A DNA stretch of 40,849 bases, taken from JACRAO01 sp964490895. GTDB taxonomy: Bacteria; Bdellovibrionota; UBA1018. Under the pieces are notes generated by a model, which made no database searches, was not told the origin of the DNA, and saw only the letters and a program-made list of their open reading frames with translations. The translations under genes and the position numbers were made by a program. Below are positions 8,440 through 16,494 of this stretch, piece by piece (within the stretch, counting starts at the first letter, position 1; each line of letters starts with the position of its first letter). The stretch covers positions 1 to 40,849 of the forward strand of contig CAZBEI010000091.1 in NCBI GenBank assembly GCA_964490895.1, in the 5' to 3' direction.

Positions 8440-8514
8440 GGACCCGTAGCTCAGTTGGATTAGAGCGTGAGACTACGAATCTCAAGGTCGCAGGTTCGAT
8501 CCCTGCCGGGTCCG
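8440..8514 (+). tRNA. tRNA-Arg (anticodon ACG)
   Basis: A complete 75-nt cloverleaf: acceptor GGACCCG/CGGGTCC with discriminator G, D stem GCTC/GAGC, anticodon stem TGAGA/TCTCA with loop CTACGAA (anticodon ACG), and T stem GCAGG/CCTGC with loop TTCGATC. It reads CGN arginine codons after deamination of A34 to inosine. The 3' CCA is not encoded. Confidence 0.98.
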
Positions 8515-8528
8515 AATTTAGAAACAGC

Positions 8529-8547
8529 TACTTCGCCAGGCGAAGTA
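8529..8547. other. Perfect 19-bp palindrome after tRNA-Arg
   Basis: TACTTCGCC-A-GGCGAAGTA, nine perfect pairs around one base, 15 bp after the tRNA. There is no clear T-run on either side, so it is not a classic intrinsic terminator; it may aid 3' processing or termination. The 8548-8648 stretch holds nothing else I can support. Confidence 0.5.
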
Positions 8548-8648
8548 AGAAAACTTACATCCTAGCAGCCTCTAACCAGAGCAAGTTCGGAGTTATTATT
8601 TCAGTCGTTATTTTAAAAACTCGTACTGGTTATAATGCGTTTAGTCCT

Positions 8649-9593
8649 TTAGGTGTACCCATTTTCTTGAAACCACATCAAAGCTTCTTTTATGGCGTCT
8701 CTCACTTTTATTTTGGGCTCTCCTAAAACTCGCCAACTCTCAGAGCAATCTACCCCTTTCTCTAAACAGAGTAAGTCAATACCCACTCTGAGTGGGATCG
8801 AAAAGCGATGTGCTCCCAAAAAAAGTACTCCATCTCCAATGAGAGCAAGTGTTTTAAGAATCCCCTTTTTTAGAATTATTTCTTTTTTCACTTTTTTAGA
8901 AACTGATTTAACAAAGGAATAAAGCTCAGAATGCTTCAAATATTCTGCACCAATAATATAGCGTGTGTTTTTTCCACCTTTTACGAGGGCAGAAACAATC
9001 GATTTTGCTGTGTCTTGTACAGAAACCCAGGTCATCCCTCCAGGCGGGGAAAACAAGTTCCACTCTGATTTTAAGATCATTTTTCCTGGGAAATTTGGCC
9101 CTCTATCATTTGGGCCCACAACGAAAGTTGGGCATACAATGGATGTCTCTATTTGATTCCGACTTTCTTCGAGTGCTCTATTTTCACTAGCAACTCTAGA
9201 AGCAATATAAGGGCTGATTTTGGCTAAATCTGGGCGTAAAACGGTCCACATTGTAGAAATCAAAACAGCACGTCTCACCTTCATTTGTCTTGCAGCTTTA
9301 AAAATATTTTCAGTATAATCAACATTAATTTTCCAAAGCGAACTGCTTCTTTCCTTAAAAAAGGGCAATAAACCACCATCGGTTCCTACTAAATGAATGA
9401 GCCCCTCCATGTTTTCAAAAGCATGAAGAGGGGGATCAGATAAAGAACCATGGACGATTTCAATCTCTTTTTGTGGTGAAGACACAGGACTTGTTTCGCG
9501 AACTAATAGACGAACTTGATGCCCCCTTAGAAGAAGCTCTGAAACAACATGGAATCCAATAAATCCAGTTCCACCAATGACCAATACTTTCAT
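8649..9593 (-). CDS. NAD(P)-binding epimerase / atypical SDR family protein
   Basis: A 314-aa protein opening with MKVLVIGGTGFIGFHVVSEL, the GxxGxxG dinucleotide-binding loop of extended or atypical short-chain dehydrogenases. Further family features are HLVGTDGG after strand 4, ISTMWTV near the active-site strand and VVGPNDRGPNFPG beyond it. A catalytic YxxxK is not obvious where expected, so it may be an atypical SDR of the NDUFA9/complex I assembly or isoflavone-reductase-like type rather than a sugar epimerase. I chose the ATG at 9593 because the Rossmann fold starts there; an upstream start would add 29 unlike residues. Substrate unknown. Confidence 0.85.
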   Translation of the reverse strand: MKVLVIGGTGFIGFHVVSELLLRGHQVRLLVRETSPVSSPQKEIEIVHGSLSDPPLHAFENMEGLIHLVGTDGGLLPFFKERSSSLWKINVDYTENIFKAARQMKVRRAVLISTMWTVLRPDLAKISPYIASRVASENRALEESRNQIETSIVCPTFVVGPNDRGPNFPGKMILKSEWNLFSPPGGMTWVSVQDTAKSIVSALVKGGKNTRYIIGAEYLKHSELYSFVKSVSKKVKKEIILKKGILKTLALIGDGVLFLGAHRFSIPLRVGIDLLCLEKGVDCSESWRVLGEPKIKVRDAIKEALMWFQENGYT

Positions 9594-9673
9594 ATTTGAT
9601 CTACTTATTAACAGCTTGAGCTTGGTTGTCAATAAATTGAGACAGCTGACGGTGCTAGATTTTTTGGTTAGTA

Positions 9674-9702
9674 TTGACATAGATCAAAAAATGATCTATT
9701 CT
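9674..9702 (+). promoter_or_regulatory. Promoter with embedded palindromic operator for the toxin-antitoxin locus
   Basis: A perfect -35 box TTGACA (9674-9679) is 17 bp from a -10-like TATTCT (9697-9702). The spacer is filled by an 8-bp inverted repeat, ATAGATCA-aaaaa-TGATCTAT (9679-9699). This is the layout expected for an XRE antitoxin that represses its own operon. It lies just before the broken toxin gene. Inferred from sequence only. Confidence 0.75.
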
Positions 9703-9712
9703 TTTATTCAAG

Positions 9713-9990
9713 ATGGCGTGGACAGTACAGTGGAAGCGCAAACTAGAAAAACAACTGAGGGAGCTGCCTGAGCAAATTCAAGTTGTTTTCAGAGCATTGG
9801 TTCATGAGATTGAGTTGTTTGGACCGTACGTGGAAACTGGAAAAACTACAGCAAGTTAAGCAAAACTCAACATCATTGCCATCTTAAATCGGGTCATCCC
9901 ACTTATGTGGTTTGTTGGGAAGTGGTGAATAAACAAATTGAGATTGTGGAGGTTTATTATGTCGGCACCCATGAAAAAGCTCCGTACTGA
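9713..9990 (+). pseudogene. HigB/RelE-like toxin, broken by a single frameshift
   Basis: From ATG 9713 the frame gives MAWTVQWKRKLEKQLRELPE and continues to a GPYVE segment, then meets a stop at 9860. In the next frame the homologous remainder continues as GNWKNYSKLS, then HCHLKSGHPTYVVCWEV and IEIVEVYYVGTHEKAPY, ending at 9988-9990. Together this would be a ~90-aa toxin of the RelE/ParE-like mRNA interferase group (cytotoxic translational repressor). The break is near 9830-9845. The antitoxin start (9959) lies inside its 3' end, as usual for such operons. It is either a real mutation that left an orphan antitoxin or a sequencing error in an active toxin. Confidence 0.85.
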
Positions 9991-10327
9991 AACGGTTATG
10001 GTTGGACCTACTTCATTTCAAGTCCCAAAGGAAACAGCTAGGGCTGTTCTTGTTTTACTGAAGGGAGCTGCCGGTTTTGACGAGCAGTCTGTTTTTGCTT
10101 CTGAATCTGAGACAATCCAAAGGCTTGATGCTAAATACACTCGTCCTGGTGTCTGTTTGCAGGGCGCACGTGCTAAAGAAGGATTAAGTCAGGTTGAACT
10201 TGCAGAAAAAATTGGGATTACCCAAAGCAATCTCTCAAAAATGGAACTTGGAAACCGTCCCATTGGCAAAGCGATGGCTAAGCGGATCGCTAGTATCTTG
10301 AAAGTGGATTATCGTATTTTTTTGTAA
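9959..10327 (+). CDS. XRE-family antitoxin (helix-turn-helix)
   Basis: A 122-aa protein with a C-terminal helix-turn-helix of the Cro/C1 type: ARAKEGLSQVELAEKIGITQ, then SNLSKMELGNRPIGK. Antitoxins of this kind neutralise the toxin and repress their operon. ATG 9959 is chosen because GGAGG stands six bases upstream; the ATG at 9971 lacks such a site. It overlaps the toxin remnant by 32 bp. With the toxin broken, this may now be an orphan antitoxin and repressor binding the palindrome at 9679-9699. Confidence 0.88.
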   Translation: MSAPMKKLRTETVMVGPTSFQVPKETARAVLVLLKGAAGFDEQSVFASESETIQRLDAKYTRPGVCLQGARAKEGLSQVELAEKIGITQSNLSKMELGNRPIGKAMAKRIASILKVDYRIFL

Positions 10328-10438
10328 ACCGACTCTGGCCCGCCGGAGGTGAGAGAATAGGCTTGCCGTAGTTTAGATATCATTATCCATTTGACGACCG
10401 TAAAATAGATATGTATATTTAAATTACGGGAGCCCAGA

Positions 10439-11644
10439 GTGTCTGAAAAATCCTTATTTAGAGCCCTTTATAGCATTATTTCCTTAGAAGAACAGAATAA
10501 AAGCATTCAAGAACCCATGGTATGGATTTCTGGACCAAGGCAAGTTGGCAAAACAACCTTAGTCAAGCAACTTTCTGAGTCTTATTTTAATTGGGATACC
10601 GCTGAAGTTAAAAAAGCATACCTTCATGATCCCTATTTTTTTCGAGGCAATGTCCAATGGGTTATTTTTGATGAAATTCATAAATTTAGAAACTGGAAAA
10701 AAATTTTAAAGGGATATTATGATTCACCCTCAAGAAAAGAAAATTTTATTGTTACGGGATCTGGCAAAATGGATCTATTTCAAAAAGGAGGGGACAGCTT
10801 ACAGGGAAGGTATAACCTGTTTCACCTCACACCGCTCCTCTATGATGAAATTTATAATTCAAAACAAAAAAAACTATCTAAACCAAGAGATTTTGAATCA
10901 TGGGAGCCAGATGGAAACTCTGAATCAGATTATGATCTAAGAGCATTGGGAGGTTTTCCTGCCCCTTTTTTAAAAGGAAAAGTAGAGTCCTTGAGAAAAT
11001 GGCAAGATCAATACCTAGAGCGAGTTGTAAGAGAAGAGGTGAGAGATTTCAGTGCAGTTCAAAGATTGGATCAAATTGAGCTTTTAGCTAGACTTCTACC
11101 TACCCGAGTGAGTTCCCCTCTTTCCATTAAGTCGCTTTCTGAAGATTTGGATTCAAGTACAGTAGGAGTAAAGTCATGGATTCGGTTATTTGAAATTTTA
11201 TATTTTGGATTTCAAATAAAACCATACCATAAAAAAATCCACCGGGCTGTAAAGAAAGAACAGAAATGGTATTTCTATCAGTGGACTTATGTAGAGGATG
11301 AAGGCCCAAAATTTGAAAACTATCTCGCCACTCAATTGAGTAGTATTTGCCTTTTTTGGAAAGAACAGGGATTTGGAAGATATGAACTTTATTATTTAAG
11401 GGACCAAGATAAAAGAGAAATTGATTTTCTCATAACGAAAGACCTAAAGCCCATCGCTCTCATTGAAGCAAAGAATTCAGCTCAAAATTGGCCAGCTTCT
11501 CTTTATTACTATACACAGAAGTTAAATATACCAGGCTTCTTGGTTTATCCAGAGGGACCGGTAAAAAGGGTCGATCAATCAACATCAATGTCGGGATGGA
11601 GTCTTCCGTCACATCGATTTTTAAAAGGGTTGATTTTAATGTGA
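10439..11644 (+). CDS. AAA_14 ATPase with DUF4143 C-terminal domain
   Basis: A 401-aa predicted ATPase of the AAA_14/DUF4143 family. Walker A GPRQVGKT at residues 32-39, Walker B WVIFDEIHK near 78-86, and a sensor strand ending VTGSGKMD. The C-terminal part has REIDFLITKD followed by IALIEAKNS, the E-D...ExK pattern of a PD-(D/E)XK-like nuclease fold common in this family. The start is GTG with GGGAG upstream. These genes are typical of accessory regions and turn over rapidly; their function is not settled. It follows the antitoxin by 111 bp. A decayed fragment of a related gene lies at 26367-26849. Confidence 0.9.
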   Translation: MSEKSLFRALYSIISLEEQNKSIQEPMVWISGPRQVGKTTLVKQLSESYFNWDTAEVKKAYLHDPYFFRGNVQWVIFDEIHKFRNWKKILKGYYDSPSRKENFIVTGSGKMDLFQKGGDSLQGRYNLFHLTPLLYDEIYNSKQKKLSKPRDFESWEPDGNSESDYDLRALGGFPAPFLKGKVESLRKWQDQYLERVVREEVRDFSAVQRLDQIELLARLLPTRVSSPLSIKSLSEDLDSSTVGVKSWIRLFEILYFGFQIKPYHKKIHRAVKKEQKWYFYQWTYVEDEGPKFENYLATQLSSICLFWKEQGFGRYELYYLRDQDKREIDFLITKDLKPIALIEAKNSAQNWPASLYYYTQKLNIPGFLVYPEGPVKRVDQSTSMSGWSLPSHRFLKGLILM

Positions 11645-11726
11645 TGGTTTTGTGAAGTCACCCTCCAGTGTAGCAATGTGATCATCATCTTTGTTCTTAG
11701 AAAAAGAAGCAGGGATGACCACCAAC

Positions 11727-13199
11727 TCACTCTGGCAACGTATACGTAGGCACCGTCACTGCAGGAATTGCACCCATACTCCCAATCGTTACTAAGTTGT
11801 GTGGATTAGCAAATCGAGCACCATTGTACTCCGTTGGAGTCGCCGCTGAAACCGTAAAATCCCCACTACACGAATTTGTCGGCGCAAAGCTGATATTGCT
11901 TGTTACCGCTGTAGATACACCCGTAGTTGTGTCTTTTGTAAAAGTTTGTCCCTGTACCTTGGGTTGAGATGTTCCATTTGCTAAACCACTAAGCCAGTTA
12001 CAAAACATCTTTGTGGGCCATGCAGTACTCACATCGTCTGTGAGAGTAGAGATGGCAGCTCCAAAACCAAAGTAAGCTACACCCGCTTGAGTAGTCGCTC
12101 TTGCAGAAGCCGCAAGAGTGACCGCAAAAGCTCGTACTGCACCATCCCCTGATCCTGCTTGCCAAGCGTAGTGCATCGTTACAGCACCTGTTGTTGTATT
12201 AAAAGTTGCAATGATTCGGTTGCCATCTTCGCCAAAAGCAGCTTTTGAAAAATCCACTCTCCCATTTGCGGCTTTGAAAAAATCCTGAGAATCTGCCCCA
12301 CGATTGGCCGCTGTATCCAGGGCATAAGTCAAAACTCCAGCGGTTTGTTCATAAACCATCGAAAGCGCTCGATGAAAAGAATTGTAAGGGAGAATGGCTT
12401 GTATAAGGCCTTTGAAGTTCGTGTTGCCATCATTTTTAGGCGAATGATAAATTTTTATAGTGCCAGATTTACTGGTCACAGTATCCGTAAAGGTTAGGGT
12501 TGTTTTATAAACCTTTAGACCTTCCGCGTCATCCGCAAATCGTTTGAGCTTAGCCGCCGTTATCGTTAACCCAGAAATGGCTGGCATGTTGGTGAGCGCG
12601 TTGGCTTCTTCGCTCACAGCTGGGAGAGCCTTTCCGTCTTTTCCCATCCCAAAAATCATAGCCATCTGAAGATTTCTCAGCTGGTTTGCAAATTGTGGAC
12701 TTCCGCCCATTAATGCACTCAACTGTGCTGGAGCACAGGCATTTGGCGGATTACTGGTTGGACTCTCAATAGCATTGACCAACCCCAAATCTCCAGAAGG
12801 ACGATTAACGCTTGCGCCTGTGGCATTGTCTGTCCATGTGGGACCGTAGCATGGTGCCCTAAAGGTAGTTACAGACATACTCCCGATACTGGCTGCTACT
12901 GCTGCTGGGTCTCCCGCTGTAATGACTTTGTCTAAGTCACTTTTCATCTGATCAATAGGCTTGAGGTTAGTGGGAGGAGTCGTCGTTTCGTCCGTAAAAG
13001 AAGAAGGCGAGAACTCTTCCATAGCAAGACTACTGGACGAAGTCGCTGTTGGCGAAGTCACTACAATGCTGGCCAAAGCCGCCTTGAGTGAGTCCAAAGT
13101 GCTTGATATAGCGGAGCTTGTAGCGGACTTGCTGCAGCCCGCAAAAGATAGAGTAAGTAATATAACTGCCAATCGAACGATGACTTCCTTGTTTTTCAT
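11727..13199 (-). CDS. Large Ser/Thr/Ala-rich lipoprotein
   Basis: A 490-aa protein with a lipoprotein signal peptide: basic start, hydrophobic stretch and lipobox LSFAGC with the modified Cys at residue 22. The mature part is rich in Ser, Thr and Ala, has few charges and long beta-like stretches, with only a few scattered cysteines (near DFTVS, MFCNW, APCYG and NACAP). A strong GGGAGG precedes the ATG at 13199. A TATAAT on the minus strand at 13278-13283 is a likely -10 box, giving a leader of about 70 nt. It is probably an outer-membrane or surface lipoprotein. No family recognised. Confidence 0.85.
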   Translation of the reverse strand: MKNKEVIVRLAVILLTLSFAGCSKSATSSAISSTLDSLKAALASIVVTSPTATSSSSLAMEEFSPSSFTDETTTPPTNLKPIDQMKSDLDKVITAGDPAAVAASIGSMSVTTFRAPCYGPTWTDNATGASVNRPSGDLGLVNAIESPTSNPPNACAPAQLSALMGGSPQFANQLRNLQMAMIFGMGKDGKALPAVSEEANALTNMPAISGLTITAAKLKRFADDAEGLKVYKTTLTFTDTVTSKSGTIKIYHSPKNDGNTNFKGLIQAILPYNSFHRALSMVYEQTAGVLTYALDTAANRGADSQDFFKAANGRVDFSKAAFGEDGNRIIATFNTTTGAVTMHYAWQAGSGDGAVRAFAVTLAASARATTQAGVAYFGFGAAISTLTDDVSTAWPTKMFCNWLSGLANGTSQPKVQGQTFTKDTTTGVSTAVTSNISFAPTNSCSGDFTVSAATPTEYNGARFANPHNLVTIGSMGAIPAVTVPTYTLPE

Positions 13200-13319
13200 G
13201 AAAAAACCTCCCTGGTTTCTTTGTATTGTGCAACTTGCGCTACAACCAAAACATTGTTTTAAAGATTGATTAAATAAATTATAAACAGGGTTTTAAAAAA
13301 ATAAAAGTTTTTTTTACCT

Positions 13320-13463
13320 AAAAAACACCCTAAGAACTGACGGAGTCAATTGGAACCCCAAATCTTAGGTGGGCGCCATGTGACAGCTTTAGGCTTCCCA
13401 GTACCAGGCCGGGCTTGCACACCACTGTCAGGGACAGCTCCCTGGGTCAATGACTGTCGGGTC
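13320..13463 (-). ncRNA. Candidate structured small RNA (family unknown)
   Basis: The 359-bp gap 13200-13558 has no gene but shows a full transcription-unit pattern on the minus strand. A perfect TATAAT lies at 13474-13469, with expected start near 13463. Inverted repeats follow: CAGGGA-GCTG-TCCCTG and an enclosing TGACAG...CTGTCA. Near the end CCTAAGA (13369-13363) pairs perfectly with TCTTAGG (13335-13329), enclosing two smaller hairpins, and six T residues follow at 13325-13320. This fits a ~145-nt RNA ending at an intrinsic terminator. It does not match tmRNA, RNase P RNA, SRP RNA, the c-di-GMP-I riboswitch or the E. coli 6S consensus as I know them. A clear -35 box was not found. Confidence 0.45.
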
Positions 13464-13558
13464 CAATCATTATACGTCAATTCCTAGGGCTGAGATTGAG
13501 TATACTCGGATTTTACTCTCTTTACACTGGGAAAAGGAAGTGACAGAATTTTACTAAG

Positions 13559-14374
13559 ATGCCTTCTAAAAAGTTATTGATTGCCGATGATAGTCTTACC
13601 ATTCAAAAAGTCATTAAGCTAGCCCTCTCTAATGACGAATACGAGATCCAGGCTGTTTCTGATGGCAATGATGCGATTCAGCAAATTGCTCTCTTTCGTC
13701 CAGATGTCGTTTTGATTGATGTTTCGCTGCCTGGCAAATCAGCAATCGAAGTCAAAAAAAGTGCCCATGCACAAGCCGAATTTAAACAGACCCGTTTTAT
13801 ATTGATGTCTAGCGTATTTGAAAAAGTCGACGAAATACAATTAAGAGAAGCCAGTTTTCATGGTCACTTGACTAAACCCTTTGACCCCACGCAGCTAAGA
13901 AAAGTTTTAACAGACGCACTGGCAACAGCCACTCTTTCTCAAGATTCTACCGAAGAAATTGAGTATGACTCCAAAATGGATATCAAAAAAATGACAGAGG
14001 AAACAATAGAGCTTGCCGGAACAGAGGATTTTCCTTGGACCATCGAAGAAAAAGGGCTCAAAGCAATGCCCTTTGAAAATGTTCCCGTGGTGCCTCCACC
14101 GCCTGCTTTTCATGATTTTGAAGAGGTCTCGTTTGACCTTGCACTCACTCCTCCTCCTCCACCCGCCCCCTTCCCTCCGCCCCCTCTTTTCTCTTCGCCC
14201 GCCATGAGTCCTGAAGATAACAATGTTCTCCCACTCACCACAGCACAAATGGAAGAACTTTTGAAAAATCAACTCCAAAACACCCTAGAAAAGATGGCTC
14301 AGAAAATTTTGCCTGACCTTGCCGAAAAAGTGATCAAGCAAGAAATACATCGCATGCTCAAAGAGCAACCTTAA
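13559..14374 (+). CDS. Receiver-domain response regulator with Pro-rich linker and helical C-terminus
   Basis: A 271-aa protein. Residues 5-120 form a CheY-like receiver with every key residue: acidic pair D10/D11, phosphorylation site D54 in LIDVSLPG, S84/S85 and K106 in LTKPF. Then comes a ~95-residue low-complexity linker with runs of prolines (about 175-220) and a C-terminal helical segment from about 225. The same layout is seen in deltaproteobacterial receiver proteins that may act as localisation or motility adaptors rather than transcription factors. No kinase is adjacent. Its 3' end overlaps birA by 17 bp tail to tail. Confidence 0.9.
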   Translation: MPSKKLLIADDSLTIQKVIKLALSNDEYEIQAVSDGNDAIQQIALFRPDVVLIDVSLPGKSAIEVKKSAHAQAEFKQTRFILMSSVFEKVDEIQLREASFHGHLTKPFDPTQLRKVLTDALATATLSQDSTEEIEYDSKMDIKKMTEETIELAGTEDFPWTIEEKGLKAMPFENVPVVPPPPAFHDFEEVSFDLALTPPPPPAPFPPPPLFSSPAMSPEDNNVLPLTTAQMEELLKNQLQNTLEKMAQKILPDLAEKVIKQEIHRMLKEQP

Positions 14375-15092
14375 TTTCTTCGGCGTAGAGCGATATCATT
14401 TTTCCATCTTTAGCTTGCACTAAAAGCTCGCCCATAGAACCCAAACCCATCACTTTTCCTTTTTGAGAGTTCCAATAAATTTCTTTTCCTTTTTTAAGGA
14501 ATGAATATTTTAAATAAGTTTTACTTATTTTTTTAGATCCGCCTTTTTCTCCACCTCTTTCAAGGATTTTAAAATTTTCTAAAACAGCGCGAATAACGCC
14601 CTCTGTGAGAGTGCTAGGATCTGTCTTTAAGCAGATCGTTTTTTGATCAATACCTTGAGGAGAGTTTAGACAATTCACGCCGATCCCGGCCACTACGAAA
14701 TAATCAGATCCGTGGCTGACTCCTTCGCACAGAATTCCTCCCAGCTTCGCACCTCTCAGAAAAAGATCGTTGGGCCATTTTACTTTGACATTCCAACGAG
14801 GATTTTTTTCTATAATGGCTTCACACACTCCAATTGCACAGGTCAATGGAATCCAAGTCATATCCATTGAGCTTTTGGGTCTGAGCAATAGAGACAAGAA
14901 AAGATTTCCCTCATTCGAAATCCAGGGTTTTCCAAACCTCCCCCTCCCTCGAATTTGTTTCTTCGCTGCAATCCAAGTCCCATGTGGATAACCTTTTTCT
15001 GCAAACGCTCGAACAATATCATTGGTGGAATGACATTCTTCAATGAACATGTTTGGGCGCGTATTGGGGAGAGTCTTTGGCTTATTGACCAT
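14358..15092 (-). CDS. birA: Biotin--[acetyl-CoA-carboxylase] ligase (no DNA-binding domain)
   Basis: A 244-aa biotin protein ligase that activates biotin with ATP and attaches it to the carboxyl carrier protein. The adenylate-binding loop GRGRFG is at 49-54 and KWPND at 105-109, with KLGGIL just after and GIGVN following. The N-terminal winged helix of E. coli BirA is missing, so this is a class I enzyme without repressor function. The ATG shares one base with the TAA of nadC (TAATG), implying translational coupling. A later ATG (Met15) would also keep the catalytic domain intact. Confidence 0.95.
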   Translation of the reverse strand: MVNKPKTLPNTRPNMFIEECHSTNDIVRAFAEKGYPHGTWIAAKKQIRGRGRFGKPWISNEGNLFLSLLLRPKSSMDMTWIPLTCAIGVCEAIIEKNPRWNVKVKWPNDLFLRGAKLGGILCEGVSHGSDYFVVAGIGVNCLNSPQGIDQKTICLKTDPSTLTEGVIRAVLENFKILERGGEKGGSKKISKTYLKYSFLKKGKEIYWNSQKGKVMGLGSMGELLVQAKDGKMISLYAEEIKVAL

Positions 15093-15961
15093 TATGGGTC
15101 TACCACGAAAGAGGTATCGAGAGCCTTGACGTTATGAGTGAGAGCCCCAACCGAAATCACATCCACACCTTCGATCACATAATCCTCGATATTACTTTCC
15201 TGAATCCCACCGGAGACTTCGAGGAGCACAGAACAATCTGATCTCTGCACTTCTTGAACAGCGTGGCTCACTTGGCTTGGATTAAAGTTATCCAATAAAA
15301 TAGCATCTGCCTTTGCTTCAATAGCTTCTCTCAACTCAGAAAGGTTTTTCACTTCGACCTCAATCTTAAGTCCATGTGGCACGGTCTTTTTAGTTCGATC
15401 TACTGCTTTCAAAACCCCTCCTGCCAAAGTGAGATGATTTTCTTTTATGAGGATGCCTCCTGCCAAATGAACTCGATGGCTATAGCCTCCCCCTGCCAGT
15501 ACCGAATAAATAGATAGATCCCTATAATGCGGAAGGATTTTGCGTGTTGCACAGACTTTTGGGATTTTTTTTAATTCTAAAAATTCGGATCTCTTTTTCA
15601 CTCGATCTACCAAGACCTTTGTTTTCGTTGCAATCCCACTCGCAAAAGCCATCAAATTGAGAAGAGGTCTTTCGATCGCTAAAATGAATCGAGCTGAACC
15701 GCTCAGCTCAGCAATCCGATGCCCAGGGGCAATTGATTCACCATCTATGAGTGTCGAAACAACCTGACATTCGAAACCAAATTCTCTAGCGAGAGGAACA
15801 ACTTCTCTCAAAAAACCTTCGCCCACCCAAATTCCATCAGACTTCGATCTCAGGGTCCCTCGCAGAGTAGACTCTTTTTTTGGAAGAACGCCTAAAGTGG
15901 TAAAATCCCACTGCCATTGGTCTTCGTTTAGTCCTGTGAGCAATAAGTTTTTATAGAACAT
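15092..15961 (-). CDS. nadC: Nicotinate-nucleotide pyrophosphorylase (quinolinate phosphoribosyltransferase)
   Basis: A 289-aa NadC that converts quinolinate and PRPP into nicotinate mononucleotide in de novo NAD synthesis. Seen in order: ERPLLNLMAFASGIAT, the CATRK motif, GGGYSHR, ILIKENHL, EVEV, ILLDNF, LEVSGGI and ISVGALTHNVKALD. The usual TRKTxPGLR segment is changed to TRKILPHYR, a small departure from the consensus. It is coupled to birA. nadA and nadB are not in the window. Confidence 0.96.
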   Translation of the reverse strand: MFYKNLLLTGLNEDQWQWDFTTLGVLPKKESTLRGTLRSKSDGIWVGEGFLREVVPLAREFGFECQVVSTLIDGESIAPGHRIAELSGSARFILAIERPLLNLMAFASGIATKTKVLVDRVKKRSEFLELKKIPKVCATRKILPHYRDLSIYSVLAGGGYSHRVHLAGGILIKENHLTLAGGVLKAVDRTKKTVPHGLKIEVEVKNLSELREAIEAKADAILLDNFNPSQVSHAVQEVQRSDCSVLLEVSGGIQESNIEDYVIEGVDVISVGALTHNVKALDTSFVVDP

Positions 15962-16011
15962 GGCTATGTATTAAGTCCTTTTGTGCCACTTGGCAACAAG
16001 CTTGAATAAAG

Positions 16012-16039
16012 GAGGGCTTCTTACAATGAAGAAGCCCTC
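16012..16039. other. Perfect 11-bp stem-loop between the Cys-rich gene and nadC
   Basis: GAGGGCTTCTT and AAGAAGCCCTC flank a six-base loop. On the minus strand it lies after the 16084 stop codon and 51 bp before nadC. The trailing sequence is only weakly T-rich, so it may be a terminator or attenuator of limited strength, or a processing site. Confidence 0.55.
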
Positions 16040-16083
16040 ATGAGGAGGTGGTGGGGTACAGCATTTCTGCCCAGCCTGAACGA

Positions 16084-16350
16084 CTAGGCAACTTTTCGAA
16101 CACTTTTTTTACTCAAATACGCTTGGTAGTGTTCAAACTTTTTTTCATAGTCTGGGGCGAGTTCTCCAGATTTTTTTACTAAACCAAATTTGAAAAATTC
16201 GTAGTGTTGGTCACAAAAATTAAATCGTTTTGCCTCTACTTTGCAGCCCCAAGAAAAACAGCCTCCCGGAACCGGTGCGTGGCCTTTTATTTTTGGAGAA
16301 CCCTCTTGAGACGGTATTTTTTTAGGTGCTGGAGCTGCTTCTTTACTCAT
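16084..16350 (-). CDS. 88-aa Cys/His-rich small protein
   Basis: A small protein with a Pro/Lys-rich N-terminus and a compact motif CFSWGCKVEAKRFNFCDQHY (residues 31-50): three cysteines and a histidine spaced to hold a zinc ion. A helical, Lys-rich C-terminus follows. GGGAGAA sits seven bases before the ATG at 16350. The block looks conserved in type (small metal-binding domain), but I cannot name a family or function. Confidence 0.7.
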   Translation of the reverse strand: MSKEAAPAPKKIPSQEGSPKIKGHAPVPGGCFSWGCKVEAKRFNFCDQHYEFFKFGLVKKSGELAPDYEKKFEHYQAYLSKKSVRKVA

Positions 16351-16494
16351 AATCTTCTCCCTCTTTGCCTCAGTGAACCTATCGGTGAAGCAAGACTAAA
16401 ACTTTACTAAAATAGTATGCTATTTTCCGAGAGATTTATGTCCAAACTGTTAAGACAGCATAATTTTTGGCGCAAAATTCCGATCCGTTAAGTA

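Noticed and set aside
8292..8726. Open frame running across the tRNA gene
   Set aside because: It contains the full tRNA-Arg and has no domain; a chance open frame.
13320..13463. Riboswitch or known RNA family in the gap before the response regulator
   Set aside because: Hallmarks of c-di-GMP, cobalamin, TPP or SAM types and of tmRNA, RNase P and SRP RNA are absent; kept only as an unnamed candidate RNA.
16012..16039. Intrinsic terminator
   Set aside because: The stem is perfect but the T-run is missing or weak on both strands, so I list it only as a stem-loop.
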